DNA of 64,000 nucleotides from Vespula vulgaris (GCF_905475345.1 NC_066610.1:1369886-1433885), one strand, 5' to 3'; shown: positions 35,341-47,242, counted from the stretch's first letter. Numbers and translations: made by a program. Notes: generated from the sequence alone by a model not told the origin.

Positions 35341-36095
35341 TTCTCTAGGGTTGGAAAGCAAAAGTTCCCTGGAGATGTCGAAGGTTGGGTGCGGACTGAG
35401 ATACGGATAGGATGGGTGAGTGAGGTGGGGTGAAGAGTGGTGGGGTTGTGTTGTAAAATGAGGTATGTACACGTAGGGTGAAGAGTGAGGAGTGAGAGGT
35501 ATGTTATAGTAAGTAAAGGAGACACAAGGACGAAAAAGGGGAACAACTAAGCGACGCGTTACAGTCGAACGCGTTTCGTACAGACTCACGTGTCCACGCA
35601 CGTGTCGCAAAACGAGCTCCCGTCGCTTAAAACCCCCTCGTGTTTCGCGTCCTATCATTATGCAAGGAGGCCTTACAAATCACGCCTTGCTTACCGCGCA
35701 CGTTTCTGCTGAAGCTTGTCACTCTGCGTTTCGAATTAATCTAAGCAAAGCTTCCAATTAACTCTGCTCTTACGATCGCCTATTTAACTCGTCCGAATTA
35801 TACCTACATACGACGAAGCTTAACGAAAATGTTTTTTGACACTGCTCGGTTTTTGAAAGAATTTACAAAAAAAAAAAAAAAAAAAAAAAAAGAAAAATTA
35901 TTTAAATATTGTCTTTTTCTTTTTCATTGTCTCGCATTTTCAAAGATTACGAATGTGTGGAAAGTTTGTTCTCTAAACGTGATTTTTATCGATTCGAAGG
36001 TCATTTAATAGTGGATTTATTTATATATAGTTGAACTTGTATTTCTATGCTCTATATCTTTGTTGTAATAAAAGAATATTTGATCTGTTTGAAAA
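35341..36095. other. Intergenic: complex island then A/T-rich DNA
   Basis: About 35345-35830 is complex and largely non-repetitive, with AACGCGTTTCGTACAGACTC, GTGTCCACGCACGTGTCGC, and AAGGAGGCCTTACAAATCACG. It is one of the longest such islands in the window and a candidate regulatory or conserved non-coding region. A 190-codon open frame on the - strand (35086-35658) spans island and array but shows no domain and is not supported. A poly-A run starts near 35869. Confidence 0.35.
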
Positions 36096-36099
36096 AGTA

Positions 36100-36245
36100 A
36101 TGATGATCTTGAAATCTTTTCAAAAATTACTTTGAAAAAAGGTGTTATCTCGATCAGAATATTCTTCTCTTTAGATCGAAGTACTTTTATCTTTGATATT
36201 TTGTCCTATCGTTAGAATCAACGGAGATATATTCGATAAATAATA
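36100..36245 (+). repeat. Dispersed direct repeat, copy 1
   Basis: Shares TGATGATCTTGAAATCT, TTGAAAAAA, TATCTCGATCAGAATATT-like, GGATCGAA-like and ATT(A/C)ACGG(A/T)GATAT with 38995-39155, in the same order and orientation 2.9 kb downstream. No coding features. Confidence 0.65.
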
Positions 36246-36247
36246 TT

Positions 36248-36279
<32 letters not shown>

Positions 36280-36534
36280 TTATATATATATATATGTAAC
36301 AAAATATAAAATATATTTCTCTGAAAATTATACGAAGCTCATAGTAAACGCGTCGAGAAATTTTATATCGAAAAAAATTGAACCCTACAAGAACAATCCT
36401 TTTCTTTTTTCTTTTTTTGTTTTTCTTTCTTCCTCATTCTCAAAAAAATATGGAGAATTTTTTCGATCACGAAAAGAAGAAGAAGAAAGAGAAAAAAGAG
36501 AAAAAAAATGAGCGACAGAAAGAAAGAAAGAAAG

Positions 36535-36573
<39 letters not shown>

Positions 36574-36845
36574 CGAATTTCGTAGAAATTGTCGAAAAAC
36601 CTTCTTTCTAACCTTCAAACACCGGAGTCGATCTTTTCTAAGAAATGTGCGTCGACTTAGATCGAGAAAGATCAACGACACACAATGGAAGTTGGAGAAG
36701 TGATCGCTGATCTGAAAACGAACGCGGATAAAACGCATATCTTTTTCGTTTTGCCTTCTTATTTGCCTCCTTCGTCCTTCCCCCACCACGTCAACCAGTG
36801 TCTCTTTCTCTTTTTTTCTTCGACGTTGCACAGACGACGACGATG
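36246..36845. other. Intergenic: CT/AT run, purine tract, moderately complex sequence
   Basis: (CT)n then (AT)n at about 36255-36296, GAA/GAAA tracts ending in GA at about 36465-36570, then about 250 bp of moderately complex sequence. Open frames on both strands are Lys/Glu/Arg or Ser/Leu polymers with no recognisable domain. Confidence 0.4.
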
Positions 36846-37000
36846 ACGACGACGACAGAAGAAGTATCTAGAACGACCTCCTGGTGTTATGCCTAGCTTA
36901 GGCTAATCCAAAATCCGGATTACCTGTGGCTCAGCTGGTCCTGTCTTACAAACACACACGCTTATTTAGACACACATACTGTGCCGTAGCTGATACGAGG
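36846..37000. promoter_or_regulatory. Complex island with inverted TAATCC/GGATTA pair
   Basis: TAATCC (36904-36909) and GGATTA (36917-36922) form an inverted pair with a 7-bp spacer. This is the core site of K50 homeodomains such as Otd/Otx and Goosecoid. Directly before is GCCTA-GCT-TAGGC (36891-36903), another inverted repeat, and after it CTGTGGCTCAGCTGGTCCTG. Function is inference. Confidence 0.35.
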
Positions 37001-37009
37001 CTTTTGTCA

Positions 37010-37239
37010 ATGGTGTATTAATCTCTCAAGTTGATATATATATGTGTATGTGTGTGTGTGTGTATGTAGGTATATGTATATATACATAGTATATTGTTAT
37101 TTGCATAATAATTATTTAAGAGTGTTATTCAATTCTGTTTTTTAATTTTTTTTTGTTTTGCTTTTTTTTATAAACTGTAATTTAGGAATATAAAGAATTG
37201 AGAATTAATTTGTCAATGATGTATTAATCTTTCAAGTAG

Positions 37240-37271
<32 letters not shown>

Positions 37272-37790
37272 GTATGTATGTATGTATATATATAGTATAT
37301 TGTTATTTGCATAATAATTATTTAAGTGTTATCCAACATTTCTCTTTTTTAATTTTTATTTCTTTTGCTTTTTTTTTTTTATAAACTTCTTTGTAATTTA
37401 GAGATATAAAGAATTGAGAATTAATTTGTCAATGATGTATTAATCTTTCAAGTAGATATATATATGTGTATGTATGTATGTATGTATGTATATGTATATA
37501 TATAGTATATTGTTATTTGCATAATAATTATTTAAGTGTTATCCAACATTTCTCTTTTTTAATTTTTATTTCTTTTGCTTTTTTTTTTTTTATAAACTTC
37601 TTTGTAATTTAGAGATATAAAGAATTGAGAATTAATTTGTCAATGATGTATTAATCTTTCAAGTAGATATATATATATGTGTATGTATGTATGTATGTAT
37701 GTATATGTATATATATAATATATTGTTATTTGCATAATAATTATTTAAGAGTGTTATCCAACATTTCTGTTTTTTAATTTCTTTTTTTGC
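37010..37790. repeat. Tandem array, about 200-215-bp unit, four copies, with internal AT/GTAT microsatellite
   Basis: TTGTCAATG(G/A)TGTATTAATCT starts near 37013, 37210, 37426 and 37637. Each unit has a variable AT/GTAT run, then TATATTGTTATTTGCATAATAATTATTTAAG, TATCCAACATTTCT and AATTTAG(A/G)(A/G)ATATAAAGAATTGAGAA. Copies 2 to 4 are nearly identical apart from microsatellite length, so expansion is recent. Confidence 0.88.
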
Positions 37791-39192
37791 TTCTTTTATC
37801 AATTTCTTATTAATTCTTAATTCTTTATATTTGTAAATTACAGAATATTTTATTATATTCTTAAATTATAAAAGAATAATGAAGAATTCATTCATTATAA
37901 TAAACTTCAATATAATTTCTTTATAATTTATATCATTTATAAACTTTCTTTATAAACTTCAAAGGGAAAGTCTAATGAATTAAAATCGACGATTATTATA
38001 TGTCGAATTGAATAAATTTTATTCGCCACCAGGTATATCGAATATAAAATATACACAGCATATACATACATACATACATACATATATATATATATATATG
38101 TATACGTAGATATATTAAATCTCTTATTTTAGCAGTTAATTAAATCGGTCACAAATATAGAGTTATTATATAATTTTTTGCTTATATATATATTTTTTTC
38201 CTTTCGCCACCAGGTATATATAAAATATAGAAAATATGCGGAATATATATATGTATGTATGTATATATGTAGATAACTCTGAAACAGAAGTTCTTATGAC
38301 GTTCTTATTACAAAGAAACACAGCAATGTACATACGTGTATGTAAATGCATGCAGGGATCATATATAAAAAGAGTTTTATATTCAAGTTTGTAAAGTATT
38401 GTTGACAATTGTGTTAAAGCATTGTTGTATAAAGAAAAATTTCAAATTTCAATTCTAACAGTAATGGAAGTGTGCTCGTGCAGGAGAATCATGTGGTCTC
38501 TTGGGATAGTGAAAAACAAGCAACTGCAATCTCGTTACACGTTGTTATTATTGTTGTAATTGTTATTATTATTATTGTTGTTGTTGTTGTTGTTTTTGTT
38601 GTTGTTGATATAATAATAATATAATTATTATTATCATTATTCGAGACAAGTGGGAATCTATAATATTTCGGAAATTGTATTTACGATCATGCAAATTTAA
38701 AATAAAAAAAATATATTTTTATATTAAAAAATATATATATGTGTGTATTGTATATAAAGATTCTTATTAAGATTGATAAATTTTAAAAGATATTTAATCA
38801 ATGAGTTTTGTGTATTTTTAATTAATTAATGATTTGATCTTATTGATTTATTTCTTTTGATCAATTTGATAGTATCAAAATTGTTTTCATTTTTGCGAAT
38901 AACAATTTTTATCAGTTTAAAGTTAGCTAATAAAAAAAAATATATATATATCGTTGAATTTATCTTTCAATAATTTATATCTCTATAATAATGGAAGAAT
39001 ATTGACACTTTTGAAAAAACATCGATGATCTTGAAATCTCTGGAAAAATAACCTTGAAAAAAATTGTCATCTCAATCAAAATATTTCTTCTTTCGGATCG
39101 AACTATTTCTTACTCTGATATTTCGTTGTATCATTAAAATTAACGGTGATATTTGACGTACTATCCTAACTCGAAACATACATGCATATCTA

Positions 39193-39242
<50 letters not shown>

Positions 39243-39765
39243 TAGTATGTTTGTGTATGAGTGTATAAGAATAAGGAAGCACCTTTTGTCAAAAGAGAGT
39301 ACTTCTACGCACGTACGAGTGATTTATACGACGCGTCGTATTTTCTCGAGAAAATTACTCTCCTACTGTGAAGCCTGGTGCTACGATAGGCCGTAAAATC
39401 TAACGATAATTTTATTATTATATACGTTTGAACTTGAATATCGTGAAAAGTGTTAGAAGTACATATATACGCACATATACATACATACTTGTATATATAT
39501 ATATTTCCTGGAATTAATTTTATACCTAAAAAGATCTATAAGTATTGTAGTATATTACTTAAATAACCATACAAATAAAAAAAAAAAAAAATAAACAAAC
39601 AAAAGACCATAAGTAGTGCGGTAGTTAATTGACCACAATTGTCCTAAATTTTCAGATCAGGTCGATTTAACTATAAAACAGGATACCACCCTTCTACCCC
39701 TTCTCGTTATAAACTACCCTTACATCCATTCACTAGATAAGTACTTACTATTTAAAATACCAGCT

Positions 39766-39770
<5 letters not shown>
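37791..39770. other. Intergenic: A/T-rich DNA with two further short duplications
   Basis: A CGCCACCAGGTATAT element occurs at about 38020 and 38203 with similar A/T-rich followers. A second copy of a dispersed repeat lies at 38995-39155 (see 36100-36245). (GTT)n/(ATT)n lies around 38545-38610 and a long AT run at about 39196-39240. About 39250-39400 is complex. No gene is seen. Confidence 0.5.
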
Positions 39771-39846
<76 letters not shown>

Positions 39847-40100
39847 AAGAAGGAAACAAAGAAAGAAAGAGAAAGAGAGTAGTGACACCAGGACCCTAAG
39901 ATAAACTGTTCGTTGCATCGTCGAGGTTGTCGACTGGTGAAACGAAGAGTTACAAGAGCGAGCGAGCAAGAGAGATAAAGATATATAGAATTGAGAGGAG
40001 GGAGGGAGGAGGAGGAGGGGTTGATTATAAACCGAAGGTATGAGGGTGATGTAGGAAGGGTGAATGAGGGGGTTACGAAGGGTGGTAACGTGCAGCAACA

Positions 40101-40143
<43 letters not shown>
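39771..40143. repeat. Long (GA)n tract and a 17-unit CAA/CAG run
   Basis: GA dinucleotides fill about 39771-39841. CAG/CAA triplets fill 40093-40143 and are followed directly by TAG in the glutamine frame. The intervening 200 bp is complex, with a GGAGGGAGGAGG patch. A polyglutamine exon is not supported: there is no conserved flanking sequence and the frame ends at the run. Confidence 0.8.
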
Positions 40144-40146
<3 letters not shown>

Positions 40147-40885
40147 CCACGGTGGTCCACCGTGAGGGTGGTTTATGGGGGGTTGTACCGGGCATTGTTG
40201 TATAAATAGGTTTGGCGAGTTAGGGGTTGCTACCCCCGAGGGAACTGCACATGTCCGCATCGATTATACCACCCCCATCTCTCTCTCTCTCTCTCTTCAT
40301 ATATATCTCTCTTTCTCTTTCTCTCTTCACGGGCCTCTTCTCGATTCTCTGCCACAAGCAGGGGTGGCGTCACCCCTATGCTCTGTCGTACACTTCAATC
40401 CACCCCATACACCACCACCACCACCACCACCACCACTACCTCCACCACCATCCCTCCTCTTCCTCTTCCTCCTCTCTCTCTTCTCCTCTTCGTACTCTTC
40501 CTACTTCCAACCGCGTGTTCCAACCCGACCAAGGCTTTCTCCCGGTGGAGCCCACGGGGCACACCGCTCGGTTATTTTCAAGCCATTTGCTTTGTAAACG
40601 CACGCAATCTCGTACTACCAGGACAACCTCTCCCACCCCCATCACCTACCCCCCCTACCTATCCCCTCACACCATCCAACAGACCCATCATCTAACCCAC
40701 TACTCGTCTCATACATTCTTCTCGATAGACCTTTGGCCCCTTGTTCAAGATACTTCTTGGTTTACTCGTATTGTATTTATTTGGATGTAAAATATTTCTG
40801 TTTTTTTGTATGGGTCTTTTGGTTTTTGTTTCTGTTTTTGTTTCGTTTTGTTTTCTTTTTTTTTTTTTTAATGTAATCTCTTCCG
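40144..40885. other. Intergenic: pyrimidine-rich complex DNA with (CCA)n
   Basis: CT tracts at about 40278-40325, a (CCA)n run at about 40409-40450 and C-rich DNA continuing to about 40690. Open frames on the + strand give His-, Thr- or Pro-rich peptides depending on frame, the signature of a triplet repeat and not of a gene. Confidence 0.5.
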
Positions 40886-41590
40886 TACGAAATTTTGTTA
40901 CTGTGTTTATTTGTTATATTGATGATAATTTGATGCTCATCCAGGTCAGTGATAGGTTGATTTATTTTTGGATGCGATCTCTCTCGTACGAGATTTTATT
41001 ATTGTTTAATTATATTCATGATAATTTGTTGTTCAATCGGGTCAGTTATCGTTCGATTCATTTTTGGATTTGGTTTGATAGGAGAAAAATTGTTTTTAGG
41101 ATGTACGTATGTTAGAGGATATACGTTTTTTGGAAATATCGTTGTAATGGTAGAAATCTGATTAAAGTTGCTCAAGAATGTATTACTTACTTGTGTAGAA
41201 ATTACATATTCGTGAATAAATTTTGTTGTTGACCAATAACGAGAACGATTTTAAACGACTACGTGAGCAATTTTTATCATTAGAACGAGATAACAAAATT
41301 AATGAAAAAGATATCGACATCGTACCCAATTTACGAACAAAACTTTTCTTAACAAACCAAATTCTAAATAACCAAATTGAAATATCTTCATTCCGCAAGA
41401 AAAATCAAGTCACGAGAAACTTCTAAAAAATCCCAAAACGAAAAGAGTATCCTATTCAATAGATAAACAACAAAATTCTAAACAACCAAACTGCAATATT
41501 CTCATTCCGCAAAGAAGCTCAAATCGCAAGAAACTTCAAAAAATCCAGAAAACAAAATTAACTACGTCGTGATTCTTTCCATTCCGCAAG
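40886..41590. repeat. Two adjacent small tandem duplications (about 97 bp and about 115 bp units)
   Basis: The first pair (about 40888-40975 and 40976-41075) shares CGTACGA(A/G)ATTTT(G/A)TTA, ATTGATGATAATTTG-like, and GTCAGT(G/T)AT. The second pair (about 41362-41431 and 41478-41545) shares AACCAAA(T/C)TG(A/C)AATAT, CATTCCGCAA and AAGAAACTTC(A/T)AAAAAATCC. A third CATTCCGCAAG occurs near 41581. Confidence 0.6.
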
Positions 41591-41931
41591 TAGAAAAAAG
41601 AAGAAAAAAAAAATCGAACCAGAATTACCTTCAAACGATCCTTAAGAAAAAGAATGATCACAGTGTAAAAAAACTAGGGATGAATAATAGCAGAATAACC
41701 TTGACCAAGCCCAGTAGTAAGAACCCTAGGGGTATCTTAAGAAAATTAGAAGAAGGGTCAGTGGAGTTACGCTATTCAATAGGGTTGAAGTACTAAACAC
41801 ACCGAGTTTTGATGCCGTAGGGGTGGGCGGGTCTCCATAAGCGGGTCTACAGCACACCTCGATCGCTACAAGTGTCGGCCATGACGAAAGCCCACTTGAC
41901 TCTTTGCCTCCTCTCTCACTCACTCACTTAC

Positions 41932-41972
<41 letters not shown>

Positions 41973-42850
41973 TTCTGCTTCTATACCACCCGGTAGAATT
42001 TCACACTATAGGACGCAATCAGCACCCTTCCAACCAGAACCAAGTGAGATAGAGAGAGAGAGATTGAGATAGATAGATAGATGGAGATAGAGAGAGAGAG
42101 AGAGACAGATAGAGGATGAGACTCCATCACCTGGCGCATGACAGAGTACACTCGATGGAGATCAACCCCGTATGTACAACACCACCCCAATACCCGATGT
42201 TACGCTACGTTGAATCTCGTGTTTTTATTAACAACAGGTACATCGACCGAACTCGAACGCCACTGACGATGCAAACTTCAAACTCGTGCTGAATTAAACC
42301 TCTGATCGTATTTCTGATTCGACAGATTCCTACAAGAGAGACATGTATATATATATATATTTTTTTTTCCTTCTTTTTTCTCTTTCAAATTTGTTCCCAC
42401 CCCTTTTGTTTCAAATTACAACAATTTCGAGACGAAGTTCAAAATTTTGTTTTCAATCAACAATCAAATGACTTCTTTAAGAGATCAAGATTTTTCTTCG
42501 ATCCGATTAATAAGGGATGATTTCTTTTTTTTTTTTTTTTTTTATAGAGTATGCTGATGTTTGTTGCGAGAAGGATGAGAATGGAGTCGATCTATGTAAA
42601 AATAATTTTCAAAAATTTGTCAAAAACATTGTCCTTCCATTTATTCCTTCATAAGAAAACAAATAAACAAAAAAAGAAAAAAAAATAGATAAAAGATAGA
42701 GGATTAACCAAGAAAAAAAAAAAAAAGAAAGAAAAAAAAAGATTGGCCAATGTAACACCCTAAAGAAAATTAACATCAGAATGATTCTAACGCGAACGAA
42801 TGAACCGTGAATCATTAAAATAATTCAGCTATACTATTCGCAATACATTA
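41591..42850. other. Intergenic: complex stretch, CT-island-GA arrangement, A/T-rich DNA
   Basis: About 41640-41930 is complex. (CT)n at about 41935-41971 and GA at about 42048-42105 enclose an 80-bp complex island. About 42105-42300 is complex (CATCACCTGGCGCATGACAG). AT and poly-T/A runs follow. A loosely matching open frame is translated microsatellite. Confidence 0.4.
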
Positions 42851-44442
42851 GTAACCCATGGAACGATCGAGCGACGGTAACATAAGGAAGACACCAGGCT
42901 CATAGAGGCACTTATGTTGCTAGCTCTGTAGGGGGTGGGTGGGTGGTTTTGGGTTGGTTGGATGCTGAGGGATGGGATGGGATGGAGAAAGCACCAGAGA
43001 GATATACGAAGATACGCCCTCCATCTGTCCACCCTCAGTGGGGGTGCCAATGTCGTAACGCCTCCCTATTCTGAACAACCCTCTTCGACAACATCTCTCT
43101 CTCTCTCTCTCTCACATACACATACTATCTGTCTCTATATCGCTCTCTTGTTCACATGAACATAAATGTATAGGAAGAAAAAAAAAAAAGGGGTGAGAAT
43201 ATTTCTTTATGGTGGTAACTTGTTTCTTTCAGGAATCTAACTCGATTACAACAACGCGTTGCACGAAGCAAAAAAGAAAAAAAAAAGAAGAAAAAGGGGA
43301 TAAAGAGAGTCAAGGGATGAACAGGTGTCCCTACTAAAAGTGGGTGTTCCGACCTAGCCATCATGGTTGACTTAGGGTTGCTCAATATCATCTAGCCACT
43401 TTATGAGCACGTTATGCTGAACTTATTAGGGGTCTACGTATACATCACTTCTTCAAAACTACTTTCGTTCATTCGTCCTAATTAATACAAAATTGGTTAG
43501 GGTTGTCTAATCGTTCGTGAGGTATTAGAAAGAAATATTTCAAAGTCTGATTTTATTATACAACCTATTCATATATTTTACGTATCATAAGTTTGACCAA
43601 CTTTTGAGACACTCTTATCAAATCAAATGTAATTCATTCAAAGACAATTTGTTAAGAAACAAGACAGATTGTATAATTTCTCCTTATTAATTGTTAATAC
43701 CAAAACTCTTTTTATTTCACTGTTTCTGTTTATTATTCTTTACGAAAGATAGGCAGTTGAAAAATGAATATTGTACAAACGTGGTGTAAGATTGTCCACG
43801 TTCATAATATAATACGATCATGAGAGTAAGGAGAAATTTTTAACTGATCATTTTCGGTCTCTACCAATCCTGAAAAACCTCATCGTAAGTATGTAAGCGA
43901 TCAAGAGTTTGGTTGTTGCTAAAGTTAGTGTATTACATACCAATAAGAAGAAATAGTGGTGTATAGGTATAGTATGGTAGGGAAGCTGGGAAATGGGGGT
44001 CCCAGATGACCCGATGGCCTGGCACGTATGAGGCCCCAGACTGCTGGGCCCGACTCCCGGACTCAGTGGTTCTAACAGAAGGTAACTTTGAAGTTTCTTG
44101 AGAGCTTCCTCTCTCTCTCTTTCTTTCTCCTTACCTCCCACCCTTTTCATATCTCTGTCTCTTTCTTTCTTTCTCTCTCTGTTCCTCCTCTTCTCTTTTC
44201 TCGAAGCCAGTTGCCTTCTCGTAGCCTATACTTATCCTCCTACTAATACCACCACCACTACTAGCATCACCCCCTCCTCTTCTTACCTTCGGTTACCTTA
44301 TACTTATTGCCTCTGCTCGGGGCCTGCCCCTACAGGGTGTGTTATTATTATCTGACATTATCTATAATTCTGAAGCGGGCAGGAAGCCCACTTAGGGATT
44401 GTGATAGCCCCCGTGATTAAAGCACCCTACCCCTCACCCACC

Positions 44443-44479
<37 letters not shown>

Positions 44480-44640
44480 GTAGTATACACCTACACTGTA
44501 TATAGGATACACTTACAGGATCTTTCAAAACGATTGCTTAGATGAATTTTATTTCTAAGACGGAAGTATCGAGATCTTTTCAAAATCATGATTGTTAATA
44601 TGAAATATTGTATATTGGGAGGGGTGGGGGTAGTATGTAA
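42851..44640. other. Intergenic: several complex islands among CT/GA tracts
   Basis: Complex sequence at about 42840-43080 (GATGGGATGGGATGG; CTATTCTGAACAACC), 43330-43640, and 43960-44095 (GGCCTGGCACGTATGAGGCC, GCTGGGCCCGACTCCCGG). A further block lies at about 44310-44430 (GAAGCGGGCAGGAAGCCCAC). An AT run covers about 44446-44476. These are candidate regulatory islands; no coding signal is seen. Confidence 0.35.
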
Positions 44641-45008
44641 GAGAGAGAGAGAGAGGGAAAAAAGGAAAAAAATATAAAGAAAGGAAGAAAGAGAGACAAA
44701 AAAAATTAATATTGATCCGAAGTTACGATATTACACATGAGTTATACTCTCACTGAACCGGTTTTCTCTTCATCCAGGATACCTTTCGTCGGAAATATCA
44801 TAGACGTCTAAGAGACGATAAAAGAGTAACTATCACGTGGGTGATCCACGATCGGATCTATATCTGATCGTAGCTGAAGGAACCTGTATAGAAAACTTAT
44901 ATCTCTAATCGTACACCCCCTCGAAGAACCAGGCCCTACAACAGTAGGCATTCAGAGTATGGACCCTCGAAGACTCTACTGTAGTATATATAATACATAT
45001 ATACATAC

Positions 45009-45041
<33 letters not shown>

Positions 45042-45493
45042 AAATCGTCTGTTGATTATAAACCGAAAAAGCCGGAAACCACTTATGTTTGATACTTTCT
45101 ATAAAAAAAAAAAAACAAAATATATATATACTATTTTTTTGAATATATTAGATTTTTATGTTGAATAAAAACTCAGTACTATGTACGTTGTATCTATATA
45201 TACGTGTCTTTTTTTGCGATTGTCCTTTCGTGGAACATAGTATATAGACAATGGTAAAATATTTGGATAAGAATTTTAATTCAACGTACTATATACAGTA
45301 GCTATATATTATAGCTAGATTTTGAGAATACTTGAGGGCTCCTGAACAGCAGCCAATAAACTTTCCTAATTCGTCCTTGATCCATCACAGGCGCTAATTT
45401 AATGTACCCCTTTCCTTCTTTCCTGTTCCTTTTGTTTTGCGATCTATAAAGAACGATCAAGGTATAGATGAAAAAAGAAAGAAAAAGAAAAAG

Positions 45494-45525
<32 letters not shown>

Positions 45526-45720
45526 GAAAAAAGAGAAAAAAGAAAGATAAAAAATAATAATAATAATAATAATGGAGAATTTCAATGAATACCCTTAAGG
45601 CATTTCGAAGGGCCAAGTGGGCAACAGTAGGCATTCAAGAAAACGGCCCTGGAGTAATCATCGACCGATTATAAACCGAAAAATGCCGGAAACCATTTAC
45701 GTGTCGCGACGTGAACACTT
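44641..45720. repeat. Pair of dispersed elements sharing AACAGTAGGCATTCA and GATTATAAACCGAAAAA
   Basis: AACAGTAGGCATTCA occurs near 44940 and 45622, and GATTATAAACCGAAAAA(G/T)GCCGGAAACCA near 45053 and 45667, in the same order. The two occurrences are offset by about 680 and 610 bp. A shorter GATTATAAACCGAA is also at 40023. The inner DNA has AT runs and an AAG triplet tract (about 45490-45525). Duplication with later indels is likely. Confidence 0.6.
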
Positions 45721-46315
45721 AGCCATCCTTGGAACCACACCTTTGTCGGTTTTGTTTCTTAAGGAAGAGTCCTCGTATGTATGTATTTCGATATGCACAT
45801 ATGTATTTTTATTTTTTTCTCTTTTTTTTTTTTTTGACTACAGGAAATTCAAGTTCTAATGTCAAAGAAGAATATATTTACGTATGTATGTATATACGTG
45901 TGTGTGTGTCGATACGTATCTACGTCCGTTGGACCCCTGTGGTCCAAACGGAAGGTGGTAAAGTGGGCTGAGTCTTCCTCGTTTGACTCTCTCTACTCGG
46001 CAACGGGAGACCGATTATGGTGATGCTTTTGGACACTCTGCTACCGTGCACGTGCCTATCATATGGGAATCTCAGACGTCATCGATCGTCGTCAACGATA
46101 TCCGGATATGTTATACCAAAGAATCGACCTTCTTGGAAACCTGATGAAATTTAACTAACCTTTTCAATCACAATATTATTTTCATTTATTTCTCTGGAAT
46201 TCGTTCTTTTGCTTTTGTTTTCGTTCGCCATTGCTACAATCGCGTTCGACAATTCATTTCTTACGATGGAGATAAGTAATTTCTTTTTTTTCTTTTTTTT
46301 TTTTTAAATCAGATG
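45721..46315. other. Intergenic: complex stretch before inverted-repeat arm B
   Basis: About 45930-46130 is complex (GGACCCCTGTGGTCC, an inverted repeat at about 45931-45945; GCACGTGCC; GTCATCGATCGTCGTCAACG). T-rich DNA follows to 46305. No gene is seen. Confidence 0.35.
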
Positions 46316-47242
46316 TGTACAACAAAATGTGTATTCATTTTTCTTTCCGTTTCTCATTGTTAAAGCTAGAACGTTTAATCCAGACGCAAAATGCTTCTTC
46401 GTAACAGGTCATTTATATTTTTAATTATTTTCAATATGGCGACTAACGAATTAACCTACAAAATTTTCGGATTTCAGATTTCAGATCGGTGTGTAATTCA
46501 ATCTTTTCTTTTCTTTTTTTTTGGTAGGTTTCTATTCCTGCGTCGATCGCGAGGAGCGAGGATCGCGTTCGCTTCGATGACGATCTTCGATCAATTTCCA
46601 CGGAATGTTCTCAAGGCCAATCGTACGACCGATTTCTTTTTCCAGCGATCTATATCATATCTGTAGATTCTTCGTACGGTATCAAACGGGTATCGATCCT
46701 CAGCTAAATTGAAAATATTGTCGAAGACTTTGAGAGAGGCCATCCATGCGATCCCACTTACTATTAGTACGCCACGTATTATCAAGCCATTTCGTTCGTA
46801 ACGTCTATTCCGCACATTGTTCTCTTGTCGAATGAAACCGTTTACGGAACACGCGCGTACTCATGCACACGCGCACACATACGCACACATATGCACACAT
46901 AAACACACTTTTATTACTGTAATCAATTTTGACTTGATCGTCAACCTACCGGTCGTCGTTACGGAAGCAAGTCGATAAATTCTCTTTCGAATTCAGAATC
47001 CAATGGGATACGACTTCTATGATTATCACGAAGAATTTTGCTTACGTTCGCGTAATCTTCAGTTTAAGGATTTCCTGCGGAATCCAAATAACTCCGTTTC
47101 ATTATCACTTTTCGAATCGTACAATTTCGTTTCCCATGAGATCGAGCGTCGGAACGGTCTTCGTTCTACGTTGATCATTACTTCCAATGATTTAAGATCT
47201 CTCGAGAGCACTCTTTCACGTTTATCCAATTTTATTTGCATA
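46316..47242. repeat. Arm B of the 0.93-kb inverted repeat (other arm in Lim1 intron 4)
   Basis: Reverse complement of 25812-26746. The left end (46316-46360) is a diverged match to the last bases of Lim1 intron 4, including a degraded form of its 3' splice site. From 46360 the match is near perfect until it ends abruptly at TTTGCATAG (about 47242). Open frames shared with arm A are 46391-46666 (+), 46591-46815 (-) and 47003-47269 (+). None has a recognisable domain and substitutions between arms include amino-acid changes, so protein coding is not supported. Confidence 0.92.

Noticed and set aside
35086..35658. 190-codon open frame on the - strand
   Set aside because: The C-terminal half is translated poly-A array and the N-terminal half has no recognisable motif.
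40093..40143. Possible polyglutamine exon (CAG/CAA run)
   Set aside because: The Gln frame ends in TAG directly after the run, flanking residues show no conservation I know, and other frames give poly-Leu/poly-Cys.
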